Source: an uncultured bacterium
GTDB lineage: Bacteria; Verrucomicrobiota; Kiritimatiellia; CAIKKV01; CALHGX01
Assembly (NCBI GenBank): GCA_938031185.1
Contig: CALHGX010000018.1
Location: forward strand, 1-64,000
Length of the DNA stretch: 64,000 nt
Direction: 5' to 3'
Made by a program: the position numbers and the translations under genes. A model generated the notes under the pieces. It was not told the origin of the DNA. It ran no database searches and saw only the letters and a program-made list of their open reading frames with translations. Shown here piece after piece: positions 39,359 to 47,667 of this stretch (position 1 is the first letter of the stretch; each line of letters begins with the position of its first letter).

Positions 39359-41532
39359 GCGGAGCCCGCCGGACGCCCTTTCCCTTCGGCGGCGCGCGCC
39401 GCCGCGCCGCCCGCCGAACCGGCCTGCGGCTTGTGATAGTAATAGTTCTGGTAGTAGTAATAGTAGTAGTCGCGCGTCACGTTCAGATTGTTGAGCACCA
39501 CGCCGATCAGATTGCCGCCGACGTTCTCCACCATGGCCTTGGCCCGGCTGGACACCGCCCGCGGATAACTGCGGTGCTGCACGATGAGCAGCACGCCGTC
39601 CACCTCGCTGGACAGCACCGCCGCATCGCTCACGCCCATGATCGGCGGCGCGTCGAAAAACACGTAGTCATACCGCCCCTTGAGCTGCCCGATGATTTCG
39701 CGCAGCCGCTGCGAACTCAACAGGCCGTGGGACGCGGACGGCAACTTGCCGCTCGGCAGAAAATCCAGGCCGGCCACGGGCGTCGTTTCGATGACGTCGG
39801 CCACCGCCGCCTTGCCCATCAGCACATCGGCCAGCCCCACGCGGTTGGGCAGCTTGAACATCTTGTGCTGCGTCGGCCGCCGCAGGTCGGAATCCACCAC
39901 CAGCACCCGCTCGCCCAACTGCGCGCACACATAAGCCAGATTGAACAGCGTCAGCGACTTGCCCTCGCCCGCGCCGCCGCTGGTCACGCACACCGTGTTG
40001 CCACCGGAAAGTTTTTTCGACAGTTGCAGGTTCATTCGCAGCACGCGATACGCTTCCGCGTGCGGACTGTCCGCGCCCTCTTCCAGCAGCGGACGGACCT
40101 TCTGCGGGATGACCCCCACGATGCTCGCCCCGATATACTGCTCGATGTCCTCCACCGTCTTGACCGAGGTGTCCATGTACTCGGTAAAGAAAGCCAGCCC
40201 CACCCCGCAGCCCAGGCCGACCAGGACGCTCAACACAACGTTCAACACCACCTTGGGGCTGACGGGGTCGCTCGCGTCCGGCGGCTCAGCCACGTCCACC
40301 ACTTCCACCGGCGTGCGGGGCAGCTCCATCTCGATCTGCTCCTGCACAAGCCGCATCTCGAGGGTGTCCCGAATCTGCCGCTGACGTTCCAGTTCGCTCT
40401 CCGCCTTCATGAACGGCAGGTACTTCTCGCCGTGCGCGCGGATGTCGCTGGCCCGCGCCGCCGCCAGGTCCGCCTCGATGGCCTCCAGTTCCTTGCGGGC
40501 AATCTCGTAATCGGTCTGCAGGCCCATCTTGATGCCCTTGAGCGTCTCGTCGAGCTTCCGGCGCATGTCCGCGGCCACGGATTCGGCCCGCACCACGTCC
40601 GGATGCCGCTCCCCGTAGCTCTCCTGCAGTTTGCGCAGCGTGGTTTCCGCCTCGATCAGGTTTTGTCGCAGCGCGGCGAGCGCGGGGTCGTTAACCACCA
40701 GCGCCGCCGAGTAAAGCAACTCGTCGCCCGTGAGCCGTTCGATCCCTTCGAGGCGGGTGCGACGCTCGATCATGTTGTTGCGCGCTTGGATGCGGTTGAG
40801 TTCCAGCCGCTCCAGTCGGGCTGTGTCCAGCGGCCCGCCCCGCCCCGTGCCGGGGACGCCGATCACACTGACGTTCAATTCCTTGCGCAGTTGCTCCACC
40901 TTCGCCTCGGCCTCGGCCACCTTCTGCTGCTGTTCGCGATAAGCCTCGCTCATCGCCTCCAGGCCCCGCTTGGTCTCTTCGCGGTTGAGGCGCATGCGTT
41001 GATCGCGGTACACGGCGGCAATCTCGTTGGCGATGCGCGCCGCATCCTGCCGGGCGGTTTCCGCGTCGCTGCGGCGGGTGCTGCAGTAAATGCGAATTTC
41101 GATGAGATTCGTGTCGCGGTATTGCTGGACCTTCATGCTCCGCTGCAGGATGCGATAGGCGTCCTGCAGCGAAAGCGGCGCTCCGTTCTCGGAATACATT
41201 CGCCCGTAGTGCTCCTGGAGCCGGAGGTTGCGGATGACGTCGTAGAGAATCGGACGGGACTGGATAATTTCGAACTGTGTGCGCAGAAAATACGGGTCAT
41301 ACCCCGCCAGCATCATCTGCTGCTGCGTCGGCCGGTATTGGAACGGCGTGACCGTCGGAAGGTCCTGCCGCACGGCAATCCGCGCGGAAGCCATGTACAC
41401 GCGAGGCAGCGAGAGGGTGATCGCGATGCCCGCCACGATGATGAAAAGCGCCGCCGCAATGACGACTTCCTTGCGTCCCTGGACGATCCGCCAGTAATCG
41501 AGAAAATGCTGGGTTTCCCTGGTCTCAGCCAT
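39355..41532 (-). CDS. Polysaccharide co-polymerase with tyrosine-kinase domain (Wzc-like)
   Basis: 725 residues. An N-terminal Wzz domain flanked by two membrane helices (about 23-43, VVIAAALFIIVAGIAITL, and about 425-445, VVLNVVLSVLVGLGCGVGLAF), a long periplasmic coiled coil between them, then a cytoplasmic BY-kinase: Walker A TSGGAGEGKSLTLFNLAY, Walker A' VLVVDSDLRRP, Walker B YDYVFFDAPPIMGVSD. It ends in a tyrosine cluster of nine Tyr at about 689-699, the expected autophosphorylation tail. These proteins set chain length of exported polysaccharide. ATG 41532 has GGGAGG six bases upstream and sits 19 bases after a terminator hairpin. Confidence 0.9.
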   Translation of the reverse strand: MAETRETQHFLDYWRIVQGRKEVVIAAALFIIVAGIAITLSLPRVYMASARIAVRQDLPTVTPFQYRPTQQQMMLAGYDPYFLRTQFEIIQSRPILYDVIRNLRLQEHYGRMYSENGAPLSLQDAYRILQRSMKVQQYRDTNLIEIRIYCSTRRSDAETARQDAARIANEIAAVYRDQRMRLNREETKRGLEAMSEAYREQQQKVAEAEAKVEQLRKELNVSVIGVPGTGRGGPLDTARLERLELNRIQARNNMIERRTRLEGIERLTGDELLYSAALVVNDPALAALRQNLIEAETTLRKLQESYGERHPDVVRAESVAADMRRKLDETLKGIKMGLQTDYEIARKELEAIEADLAAARASDIRAHGEKYLPFMKAESELERQRQIRDTLEMRLVQEQIEMELPRTPVEVVDVAEPPDASDPVSPKVVLNVVLSVLVGLGCGVGLAFFTEYMDTSVKTVEDIEQYIGASIVGVIPQKVRPLLEEGADSPHAEAYRVLRMNLQLSKKLSGGNTVCVTSGGAGEGKSLTLFNLAYVCAQLGERVLVVDSDLRRPTQHKMFKLPNRVGLADVLMGKAAVADVIETTPVAGLDFLPSGKLPSASHGLLSSQRLREIIGQLKGRYDYVFFDAPPIMGVSDAAVLSSEVDGVLLIVQHRSYPRAVSSRAKAMVENVGGNLIGVVLNNLNVTRDYYYYYYQNYYYHKPQAGSAGGAAARAAEGKGRPAGSA

Positions 41533-41550
41533 CGGCGTCCTCCCGGCCCG

Positions 41551-41584
41551 AAAAAACGCTGGTGAGGCCCGCCAGGGCCTCACC
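41551..41584 (-). terminator. Terminator between the beta-barrel and Wzc-like genes
   Basis: Perfect 10-bp stem GGTGAGGCCC (41584-41575 on the minus strand) / GGGCCTCACC (41570-41561), loop of four, then AGCG and six T (41556-41551). It comes after the beta-barrel gene stop and ends just before the Wzc ribosome-binding site. Confidence 0.82.
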
Positions 41585-41619
41585 AGCCGGTTTCAACGTC
41601 CCGCTCGGCCGAGCCGCCC

Positions 41620-42810
41620 TCACATCTGCGCGCGCACAGCGGCGCTCACGACGTTGCGGTCGAAATCTTCACGCACGTCCGAGTCCCACGTCTGATAGGT
41701 GTACCCCAAATCGAAGGACAGGTTCCGGTTCAGCTTGAACACGCCCTTGAGGCCCGCTTCCATAAGCTTGTCGTGCCCGCCGGCCAGCCCGTTGACGGGC
41801 TCGGCCGGATAATCGCCATCGCTGTAACGCCCGCTCACCGACACCAGCAGCTTGGCCGTGACATCGTGCTCAACCGCCGCCGAGACGCTGGTGAGCTTCT
41901 GGATCGAGTAGGGCCGCACATACGGCGCAAAGTAGCCGTACAGCCCGCCCACCCGCAGTCGCGTCGGCGACGCCGCCCCGATCACGACGTCCGCCTTGCC
42001 GAACACCGTATCGTCGGTCTCCAACCGGTCGTCGTCATATTCGGCGGATTGATAGCCGGCAGACACCCCCGCAATCAGGTCGGGATTGAAGGTCTTCTCC
42101 AGCCCAAGACCATAGGTCATCACCTGCGATCCGCGGTCAATCGTCGGATGGTCGTTCTGGAAATCCGAATATCCCGCCGAGGCGGAAAACCGCGCCCCCA
42201 TCCCCATGGCGTATTTGACGGCCGCCTGCGCTTCAATCACATCCTCGTCTTGGAATTGCGATTCCACCTCGTCATCGTATCGCTTGAGGTTGTACCGCCC
42301 GTTCAACACCGTCGCCACCTTGGGCGTCACATCCAACCCGGCCTCCGCATAGGCCTGGTTATACCAGTGATCGGAATTGCGGCGGATGGTTAGCCCCCCT
42401 GCCGTGATTTCCGGATCGTCCGTCTTCGCCCATGTGTTGCCGAGCTTGATCCAAGCGCGATCCGCCAGCCGGTGATCGAAAGCGGCGCCGACGGCGTGAT
42501 ACAACTCCGTATCGTTTTGCGGGTCGCCATCCGCAATTTCGCGCGGGTTGCTGCGCCACTTGAAGGTCGGCGCGTAGAACAGATCAAAGAGCGTTCGCTC
42601 CAGCGCGTAACGCCACTCCGCTCGCGGAGACAGAATCAGGTCCAGGTTGCTCTCCTTGTCCGTTTCGGTGCCGTCACGGTTGTCGTCGAACTGCGCGCCC
42701 GCCGAGAGCGAAAGGCCCCAAGGCTTGGCCCCTTCGGCAGCCTCCAGCGACCACGCCGCCGCCGCGAATAACACCGCCGCCACGCAAACCTTCATCCAGC
42801 GCTGCCTCAT
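41620..42810 (-). CDS. Outer-membrane beta-barrel protein of a polysaccharide cluster
   Basis: 396 residues. Signal peptide WMKVCVAAVLFAAAAWSLEAA, then alternating amphipathic strands with aromatic girdles (WGLSLSAGAQFDDNRDG, FDLFYAPTFKWRSN, YNLKRYDDEVESQFQDE, SFDLGYTYQTWDSD), ending in VSAAVRAQM, a membrane-strand terminus. It resembles the BBP2/EpsL-type barrels next to Wza/Wzc genes that take part in exopolysaccharide export, but no single family is certain. It has a promoter of its own and is followed by a terminator before wzc. Confidence 0.75.
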   Translation of the reverse strand: MRQRWMKVCVAAVLFAAAAWSLEAAEGAKPWGLSLSAGAQFDDNRDGTETDKESNLDLILSPRAEWRYALERTLFDLFYAPTFKWRSNPREIADGDPQNDTELYHAVGAAFDHRLADRAWIKLGNTWAKTDDPEITAGGLTIRRNSDHWYNQAYAEAGLDVTPKVATVLNGRYNLKRYDDEVESQFQDEDVIEAQAAVKYAMGMGARFSASAGYSDFQNDHPTIDRGSQVMTYGLGLEKTFNPDLIAGVSAGYQSAEYDDDRLETDDTVFGKADVVIGAASPTRLRVGGLYGYFAPYVRPYSIQKLTSVSAAVEHDVTAKLLVSVSGRYSDGDYPAEPVNGLAGGHDKLMEAGLKGVFKLNRNLSFDLGYTYQTWDSDVREDFDRNVVSAAVRAQM

Positions 42811-42879
42811 CGTCTGCCCTCCGTTTTTTGGCTTCGGATCCTTCGAGACGCTCCTGTCCCGGCTTTCATTCGAGTCTTA

Positions 42880-42908
42880 TTGATAGCCGTTTATCCTCTG
42901 CCCGTCAA
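42880..42908 (-). promoter_or_regulatory. Promoter of the outer-membrane barrel gene
   Basis: Minus-strand TTGACG (42908-42903), a 17-base spacer, TATCAA (42885-42880), 70 bases before the start codon. Confidence 0.55.
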
Positions 42909-42995
42909 CCACAAAAGATTCGCCATTGTAACGCTCAAGTAGCGCCGCATAAAGGGGTGCGACGTCAACGACTCCGCCGGGTGTTGGCCGTCTGC

Positions 42996-43226
42996 TTAAG
43001 GCCCAATGATCCGATAGAACCGGCTCTGGGTTCCGATTGCGACCGCATCTTGAAATTCCCGCGAACCAATCTCCGTCCAATTGGTCAGGTTGATTATGCG
43101 CTCCCATGAATCGATCAGAAGATTGGTGCCGGTTTCGATTCCAATCCGAAGGGAGGCCGTTCCTGTTATGGTCGAGAAGAAAGTTCCGCGCGTCGCGTTC
43201 GTCGGGTTCAGACAACGCGCGAAAGC
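42996..43226 (-). pseudogene. 3' remnant of a secreted protein with FYR-type tail
   Basis: An open stretch of 76 residues directly after an in-frame TAG (43227-43229) reads CLNPTNATRGTFFSTITGT, then SLRIGIETGTNLLIDSW, NLTNWTEIGSREFQDAVAIG and TQSRFYRIIGP, then TAA. This matches the C-terminal layout of the secreted protein at 8155-10047 (NLL-x-SW, then a final FYR-V/I motif). No start codon, signal peptide or upstream domain is present, so it is the tail of a lost gene. Confidence 0.7.
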
Positions 43227-43395
43227 CTAACTAGGGAAGACGGTAAAGCCGCGATTGGTCAGAGAACCTGGAAGGAGCGGCGGCGCAGGGCCGCCATGTT
43301 ATGAAAACGAGCGCACCCCCGTCGCATCCAGGCGCCCTCTTCCGGCGGCCAACAAATCGCCCCTCTTCGCTCGTCGCTCCGCTCCGAGCGAAGTA

Positions 43396-43472
43396 TGGTC
43401 GGGGCGAAGGGATTTGAACCCTTGACCTTTTGGTCCCGAACCAAACGCGCTACCAGTCTGCGCTACGCCCCG
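43396..43472 (-). tRNA. tRNA-Pro (CGG anticodon)
   Basis: Minus-strand cloverleaf: acceptor CGGGGCG/CGCCCCG, D-stem GCGC/GCGC, anticodon stem TTTGG/CCAAA with loop TTCGGGA (anticodon CGG), T-stem AAGGG/CCCTT with TTCAAAT loop, discriminator A and encoded CCA (43398-43396). All stems fully paired. Confidence 0.96.
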
Positions 43473-43618
43473 ATACAAAAGGACCCGCCAGCCGTCGGTT
43501 GTCGGTATCCGCTCAAGAACGTAAAAACATATCGGACGGGTGTGGCCGCGTCAAGGATTCCCCGCCATTGCGTCCGGCCGCGCTTGGGTATATGCTGTCG
43601 CTTTTGTCGGAGCGGATC

Positions 43619-44518
43619 ATGGCGTTGCGAGTCAATGGAAAACCGATTCCGGAAACGGCCGTGCTGCACGAACTGCGGCGGCTGCTGCAGTTCTATTCCG
43701 ACCATCTCCCACGCGAGGAAATCGGCCGCCGCATGGACGAGTTCATGCGGGAAGCGTGGCGTCAAGCCGTCGGCGCCCAATTGCTGCTGGAGGAAGCGGT
43801 CCGTCTCAATATCCAAGTTACGGCCGAAGAGATTGGCAAGAAAATGAACGATCTCGTTCGTCAACTGGGCGGCCCCGATGCGTATCGCCAGGCGCTGTTG
43901 CGGCAGGGACTTTCCGAACGCCATGTCCAAGACAGTGTTCATCGCGGGTTGCAGGTGGAGCGTCTCATCGCTGACATTACTCGCCACATCCCCCCGCCGA
44001 CGGAAGAGGAATTGCGGGCGTACTACGACGCGCACCCCGAGCGCTTCCGCGGTCCCGACCGCGCCCAGTTGCGGCACATTCTCTTGAAACCGGCCTCGGA
44101 CTCACCCCAAAACCGGATGGCGGCCCGCGATCAGTTGCTGGAAATCAAGCGCCGCGCGGAAACCGGCGCGGATTTCGCCGAACTCGCCGCCGCCCATTCG
44201 CACTGCGACAGCGGCCGAAAAACCGGCGGCAGCCTGGGCTGGGTCGCCCGCGGCGCCACCCTGCCGGCCTTCGACGAAGTCGCCTTTCGTTTGGCCATAG
44301 GCGACATCAGCAACGTGGTGGAAACACCGCTGGGGCTCCATATTATCCAGAAAACCGCCGAGGAAGCCGGCGCCCCTCTTCCGTTTGAGGAAGTGCGCAA
44401 CCGCATCGCCGACCTGCTCCTTCACGAGCGGCGCGGACGGGCCATCGCCGATTTCGTCGAGTCCCTGCGCCGGCAGGCCGTGGTGGAGGACGAAGAAAAC
44501 GACATACCGACGGGTTGA
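43619..44518 (+). CDS. PpiC-type peptidyl-prolyl isomerase (SurA/parvulin family), no signal peptide
   Basis: 299 residues. The SurA-like helical N-terminal region (to about 140) is followed by a parvulin domain (about 143-245: QLRHILLKPASDS, GADFAELAAAHSHCDSG, GGSLGWVARGATLPAFDEVAF, VVETPLGLHIIQK). It catalyses Pro bond isomerisation, usually for exported proteins. The N terminus MALRVNGKPIPETAVLHELRR has no signal peptide or membrane helix, unlike periplasmic SurA, so it is either cytoplasmic or misplaced. ATG 43619 has GGAG six bases upstream. It converges on deoB with adjacent stop codons. Confidence 0.85.
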   Translation: MALRVNGKPIPETAVLHELRRLLQFYSDHLPREEIGRRMDEFMREAWRQAVGAQLLLEEAVRLNIQVTAEEIGKKMNDLVRQLGGPDAYRQALLRQGLSERHVQDSVHRGLQVERLIADITRHIPPPTEEELRAYYDAHPERFRGPDRAQLRHILLKPASDSPQNRMAARDQLLEIKRRAETGADFAELAAAHSHCDSGRKTGGSLGWVARGATLPAFDEVAFRLAIGDISNVVETPLGLHIIQKTAEEAGAPLPFEEVRNRIADLLLHERRGRAIADFVESLRRQAVVEDEENDIPTG

Positions 44519-45727
44519 TCAACGGCCCTCGCGCCCCAAGATGCTAACGCCCCTCTGCATGGGCTCGATCCCGAAGAAACAGGCCAGCGTCTGCGCCACG
44601 TCAAAAAATCCGTTGCGCACACCCAACGAACGGCCGGCCAGGCCTATGCCCCACGCCAGCAGAGGAACAAGCTCCCGGGTGTGATCCGTCCCCCGAAACG
44701 TGGGATCGTTTCCATGATCCGCTGTAACCAGCAGCAGGTCATCCTTGCCAAGGCGGCCAAGCACCTCGCCCAGCGTTCGATCGGCCTGTTCCAACGCACG
44801 GGCATAGCCGGCCGCATCCCGCCGATGCCCGTACAGCATGTCAAAGTCAATCAGGTTGGCGAAGATGAACGTCGTTCCCGCGGCCTTCGCCGCTCGTTCG
44901 ATCAGGGCGGCCTCGGCCTCCGGGTTGTTCTCCACGTGAACCGCCTCGTCTATGCCCCGCCCGGCAAATACGTCGTCCAGCTTTCCTATTGTCACCGTGC
45001 GTATGCCGGCCGCCTGCAGCCGGTCCAGGATGGTCGACTCCGGCGGCGCACTCGCGAAATCCCGCCGGTTCTCCGTGCGCCGGAACGCGCCGGGCTGGCC
45101 CACGAACGGACGGGCAATAACCCGACCCACACGATACGGATCGCAGAGGCGGCGCGCGATCCGACAAGCGCGATACAACTCCTCCAGCGGGATGATCTCC
45201 TCATGGGCGGCGATCTGAAAAACGGAATCCGCGCTGGTGTAGACAATCCAGCCCCCATCCCGCATTTGGCGTTCGCCAAGTTCCTCGATGATCGCCGTTC
45301 CGCTGGCCGCCTTGTTCCCAAGCACCCGGCGCCCCGTTTCCCGCTCGAAGGCGTCTACGAGTTCCTGCGGAAACGAGGGCGGCCCCGGCGGAAATAGCGC
45401 AAATCCTTCCTCAAGCAACAATCCCGCCATTTCCCAGTGGCCCGTCGTGGTGTCTTTGCCCCGAGAACGTTCTCGCATCGCCCCATAGGCCCCAGCCGGC
45501 TGCGGCAACGGCCGAACCCCTTCAATTGGAATGCCTCCCGGCCACAGTCCGGCAACACACCCCAGCCCAAGCCGCTCCATGACCGGTAACCGCAGGCCGC
45601 CAACGGCTCGAGCCACGTGTGGCAGCGTAGCCGCCCCCTCGTCGCCATATTCCGCCGCATCCGGAGCCGCTCCCACGCCGACCGAATCCAGCACCACAAG
45701 AAAAGCGCGCTTCGTTGCCGTGTTCAC
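44519..45727 (-). CDS. deoB: Phosphopentomutase
   Basis: 402 residues. Alkaline-phosphatase-superfamily mutase interconverting ribose/deoxyribose 1- and 5-phosphates with two Mn ions. Motifs: FLVVLDSVGVGAAPDAAEY, KDTTTGHWEMAG (catalytic Thr and phosphate site), TVTIGKLDDVFAGRGIDE, and the metal site LLVTADHGNDPTFRGTDHTRE. Length matches the family. GTG 45727 overlaps the deoC stop as GTGA, so deoC-deoB form a deoxynucleoside catabolic pair that turns deoxyribose-1-P into acetaldehyde and glyceraldehyde-3-P. Confidence 0.93.
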   Translation of the reverse strand: MNTATKRAFLVVLDSVGVGAAPDAAEYGDEGAATLPHVARAVGGLRLPVMERLGLGCVAGLWPGGIPIEGVRPLPQPAGAYGAMRERSRGKDTTTGHWEMAGLLLEEGFALFPPGPPSFPQELVDAFERETGRRVLGNKAASGTAIIEELGERQMRDGGWIVYTSADSVFQIAAHEEIIPLEELYRACRIARRLCDPYRVGRVIARPFVGQPGAFRRTENRRDFASAPPESTILDRLQAAGIRTVTIGKLDDVFAGRGIDEAVHVENNPEAEAALIERAAKAAGTTFIFANLIDFDMLYGHRRDAAGYARALEQADRTLGEVLGRLGKDDLLLVTADHGNDPTFRGTDHTRELVPLLAWGIGLAGRSLGVRNGFFDVAQTLACFFGIEPMQRGVSILGREGR

Positions 45728-46437
45728 GCCGTCTCCATGACAATCGCCACGCCTGAACTCGTCCCGATCCGGTCCGCCCCCGCCGCCAGCATCGCTTCCG
45801 CGTCGGCTCGCGTCCGAATGCCGCCGCTGGCCTTGACTCCAAGGCATGCGCCCACCGTCGCGCGCAACAACCGCACATCCGCCACTGTCGCCCCGCCCCC
45901 GGCCATTCCCGTGGAGGTCTTCACGAAGGCCGCCCCGTGCTCCATGCAAAGACGGCAGGCCGTCACTTTTTCCTCCTCTGTAAGCAGGCACGTTTCAATG
46001 ATCACCTTGACGGCGCACCCCGACCCGGCCACCGCCGCCGTCACGGCTGCAATATCGGCTCCGGCGAGGTCAATGCGACCGGATTTGAGCGCCCAAATCG
46101 CCAGCACCATGTCCAGCTCGCGCGCCCCCTGCTCCACCGCCCATGCCGCCTCGGCCGCCTTCAGCGAGGTGGCGGTCGCGCCGGAAGGAAACCCCACCAC
46201 CGTACAGGGCCGCACTGATGAATGGCGCAAACCCGCCACGACCCACGGCAGAAGCGCCGGATACGTGCAAACCGCCGCAAATCCAAACTCCCGTGCCTCC
46301 CTGCACATCCGTTCCGCATCCTCGGGCGTGGCATCTGCCTTCAGCAACGTGTGGTCGATGCGCCCCGCCAGATTGCAAACGCCGTCCGTTCTTCCCCGCC
46401 CGCGGAGGAGCGGTTCTGTGTTTTCCGTTGCACCCAT
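45724..46437 (-). CDS. deoC: Deoxyribose-phosphate aldolase
   Basis: 237 residues. Class I aldolase splitting 2-deoxyribose-5-phosphate. NLAGRIDHTLLKADATPED, VVGFPSGATATSLKAAEA, ELDMVLAI, CAVKVIIETCLLTEEEK (Lys), the Schiff-base Lys in FVKTSTGMAGGG, and LGVKASGGIRTRADAEAM. Full family length. Divergent from the radical SAM gene with only 42 bp between them, so promoter elements of one or both must lie inside the coding ends. Confidence 0.95.
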   Translation of the reverse strand: MGATENTEPLLRGRGRTDGVCNLAGRIDHTLLKADATPEDAERMCREAREFGFAAVCTYPALLPWVVAGLRHSSVRPCTVVGFPSGATATSLKAAEAAWAVEQGARELDMVLAIWALKSGRIDLAGADIAAVTAAVAGSGCAVKVIIETCLLTEEEKVTACRLCMEHGAAFVKTSTGMAGGGATVADVRLLRATVGACLGVKASGGIRTRADAEAMLAAGADRIGTSSGVAIVMETA

Positions 46438-46479
46438 CGCACCACCACCTTACTATCGACGAGCAGAAGAGGCAATGCT

Positions 46480-47523
46480 ATGGCCGGGAATAGTTCCAGC
46501 CGCCAGCGCCTTTCGGGCACCTCCTCACTCCCAGTGGCCGCCTACTGGAAGGAAGACGAGGACAACCGAATCCAATGTCTGCTCTGCCCGCATCACTGCC
46601 GCCTGAGCGAGGGGCAAGCGGGTCTTTGCCGTGTGCGGCGCGTGGAAGGCAAGCAGCTCCGCGCCGCCTCCTATGGCCTCGTCTCCGCCGCGAATGTGGA
46701 TCCCGTCGAGAAGAAACCGCTCTATCATTTTCACCCCGGCGCAGCAGTGTACAGCCTCGGGAGCTGGGGCTGCAATTTTGCCTGCAATTTCTGCCAGAAC
46801 TGGACCATTTCTCAACGCGGTCCGGAAGCGGCCCGACGCTATTCGCCGGACGACATCCTTGAGAGCGTTCGCGTGAGCCGGTGCCGCCTCGTGGCCTACA
46901 CCTACAACGAGCCATTGGTCGGTTTCGAATTCGTCCGCGACTGCTCTCGGCGTGTGCGCGCCGACGGTCGAAAGAACATCCTGGTCACCAACGGCTGCGT
47001 GGAAACGGAACCGGCGGCTGAGCTCCTGGCCCTGACGGATGCGCTCAACGTGGACATTAAAAGCATCGAGCCGGAGTTCTACCGCCGCCAATGCCGCGGT
47101 CCTTTGGAGCCTGTGCTCCATTTCTGCCGCCAGGCGGTGGAAGCAGGTTGTCACCTGGAAATCACCAATCTGCTGATCCCCACGCTGAACGATTCGCCAG
47201 AATCGGTGAATCGGCTGGCCGCATGGGTGCGGCAGAATCTGGGGGAAAAGACCCCGCTGCACCTCAGCGCCTACCGTCCAGAGTTCCAATCGCGCATTCC
47301 GCCGACCCCAGTGGAGACACTGGAGAAGTCGTGGGAGATCGCCCGGCAACACCTGCGCTACGTGTACATAGGGAACGTGATCTCCGCACGTGGACAGGAT
47401 ACCCGATGCCCGGCCTGCGATCACCTGCTGGTCGAACGACGAGGCTACTCAACCCGGATTCGAGGTTTGGAGGGCACCGCCTGCGCCAAGTGCGGTCGCC
47501 GCGCAGACCTCGTTCTTTCCTGA
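46480..47523 (+). CDS. amrS: Radical SAM protein of the AmmeMemoRadiSam type (AmrS)
   Basis: 347 residues. N-terminal cysteine-rich segment CLLCPHHCRLSEGQAGLC, then the SAM/Fe-S motif CNFACNFC (about 103-110) in SLGSWGCNFACNFCQNW, later YTYNEPLVGFEFV, NILVTNGCVETEPAAEL, DALNVDIKSIEPEFY and a C-terminal zinc-like CPACDHLLVERRG with CAKCGRRADLV. This is the AmrS pattern, usually encoded with AMMECR1 and MEMO1-like partners. Neither is next to it. Its reaction is not established. ATG 46480 has AGAGG seven bases upstream. Confidence 0.85.
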   Translation: MAGNSSSRQRLSGTSSLPVAAYWKEDEDNRIQCLLCPHHCRLSEGQAGLCRVRRVEGKQLRAASYGLVSAANVDPVEKKPLYHFHPGAAVYSLGSWGCNFACNFCQNWTISQRGPEAARRYSPDDILESVRVSRCRLVAYTYNEPLVGFEFVRDCSRRVRADGRKNILVTNGCVETEPAAELLALTDALNVDIKSIEPEFYRRQCRGPLEPVLHFCRQAVEAGCHLEITNLLIPTLNDSPESVNRLAAWVRQNLGEKTPLHLSAYRPEFQSRIPPTPVETLEKSWEIARQHLRYVYIGNVISARGQDTRCPACDHLLVERRGYSTRIRGLEGTACAKCGRRADLVLS

Positions 47524-47667
47524 ACCTTGCCACTCCGGCGGCGGATCGCCATCCGAAACTTCAGCAAGCGGCAAGCGCCGCCCCTTCAAGTTCGCAGTCC
47601 CGCATTCAGAGACGACCTTTCCCTTTTTCCCGGATCGGGGTCCGTAGCCCGTCGTCTCTTTCTCTCT

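Larger units (their letters stand above)
42811..43395. other. 585-bp gap between the barrel gene and tRNA-Pro
   Basis: Holds the barrel-gene promoter (42880-42908) and a decayed 3' gene fragment (42996-43226). The remaining 43227-43395 shows no convincing coding, only out-of-frame stops, and the antisense of the tRNA flank. Confidence 0.6.

Noticed and set aside
39187-41565. Plus-strand frame of 792 codons opposite the Wzc-like gene
   Set aside because: Antisense shadow; His/Arg-rich with no coherent motifs.
42828-43109. Plus-strand 93-codon frame in the gap upstream of the barrel gene
   Set aside because: Antisense to the FYR-tail remnant and promoter region; no ribosome site and no similarity seen.
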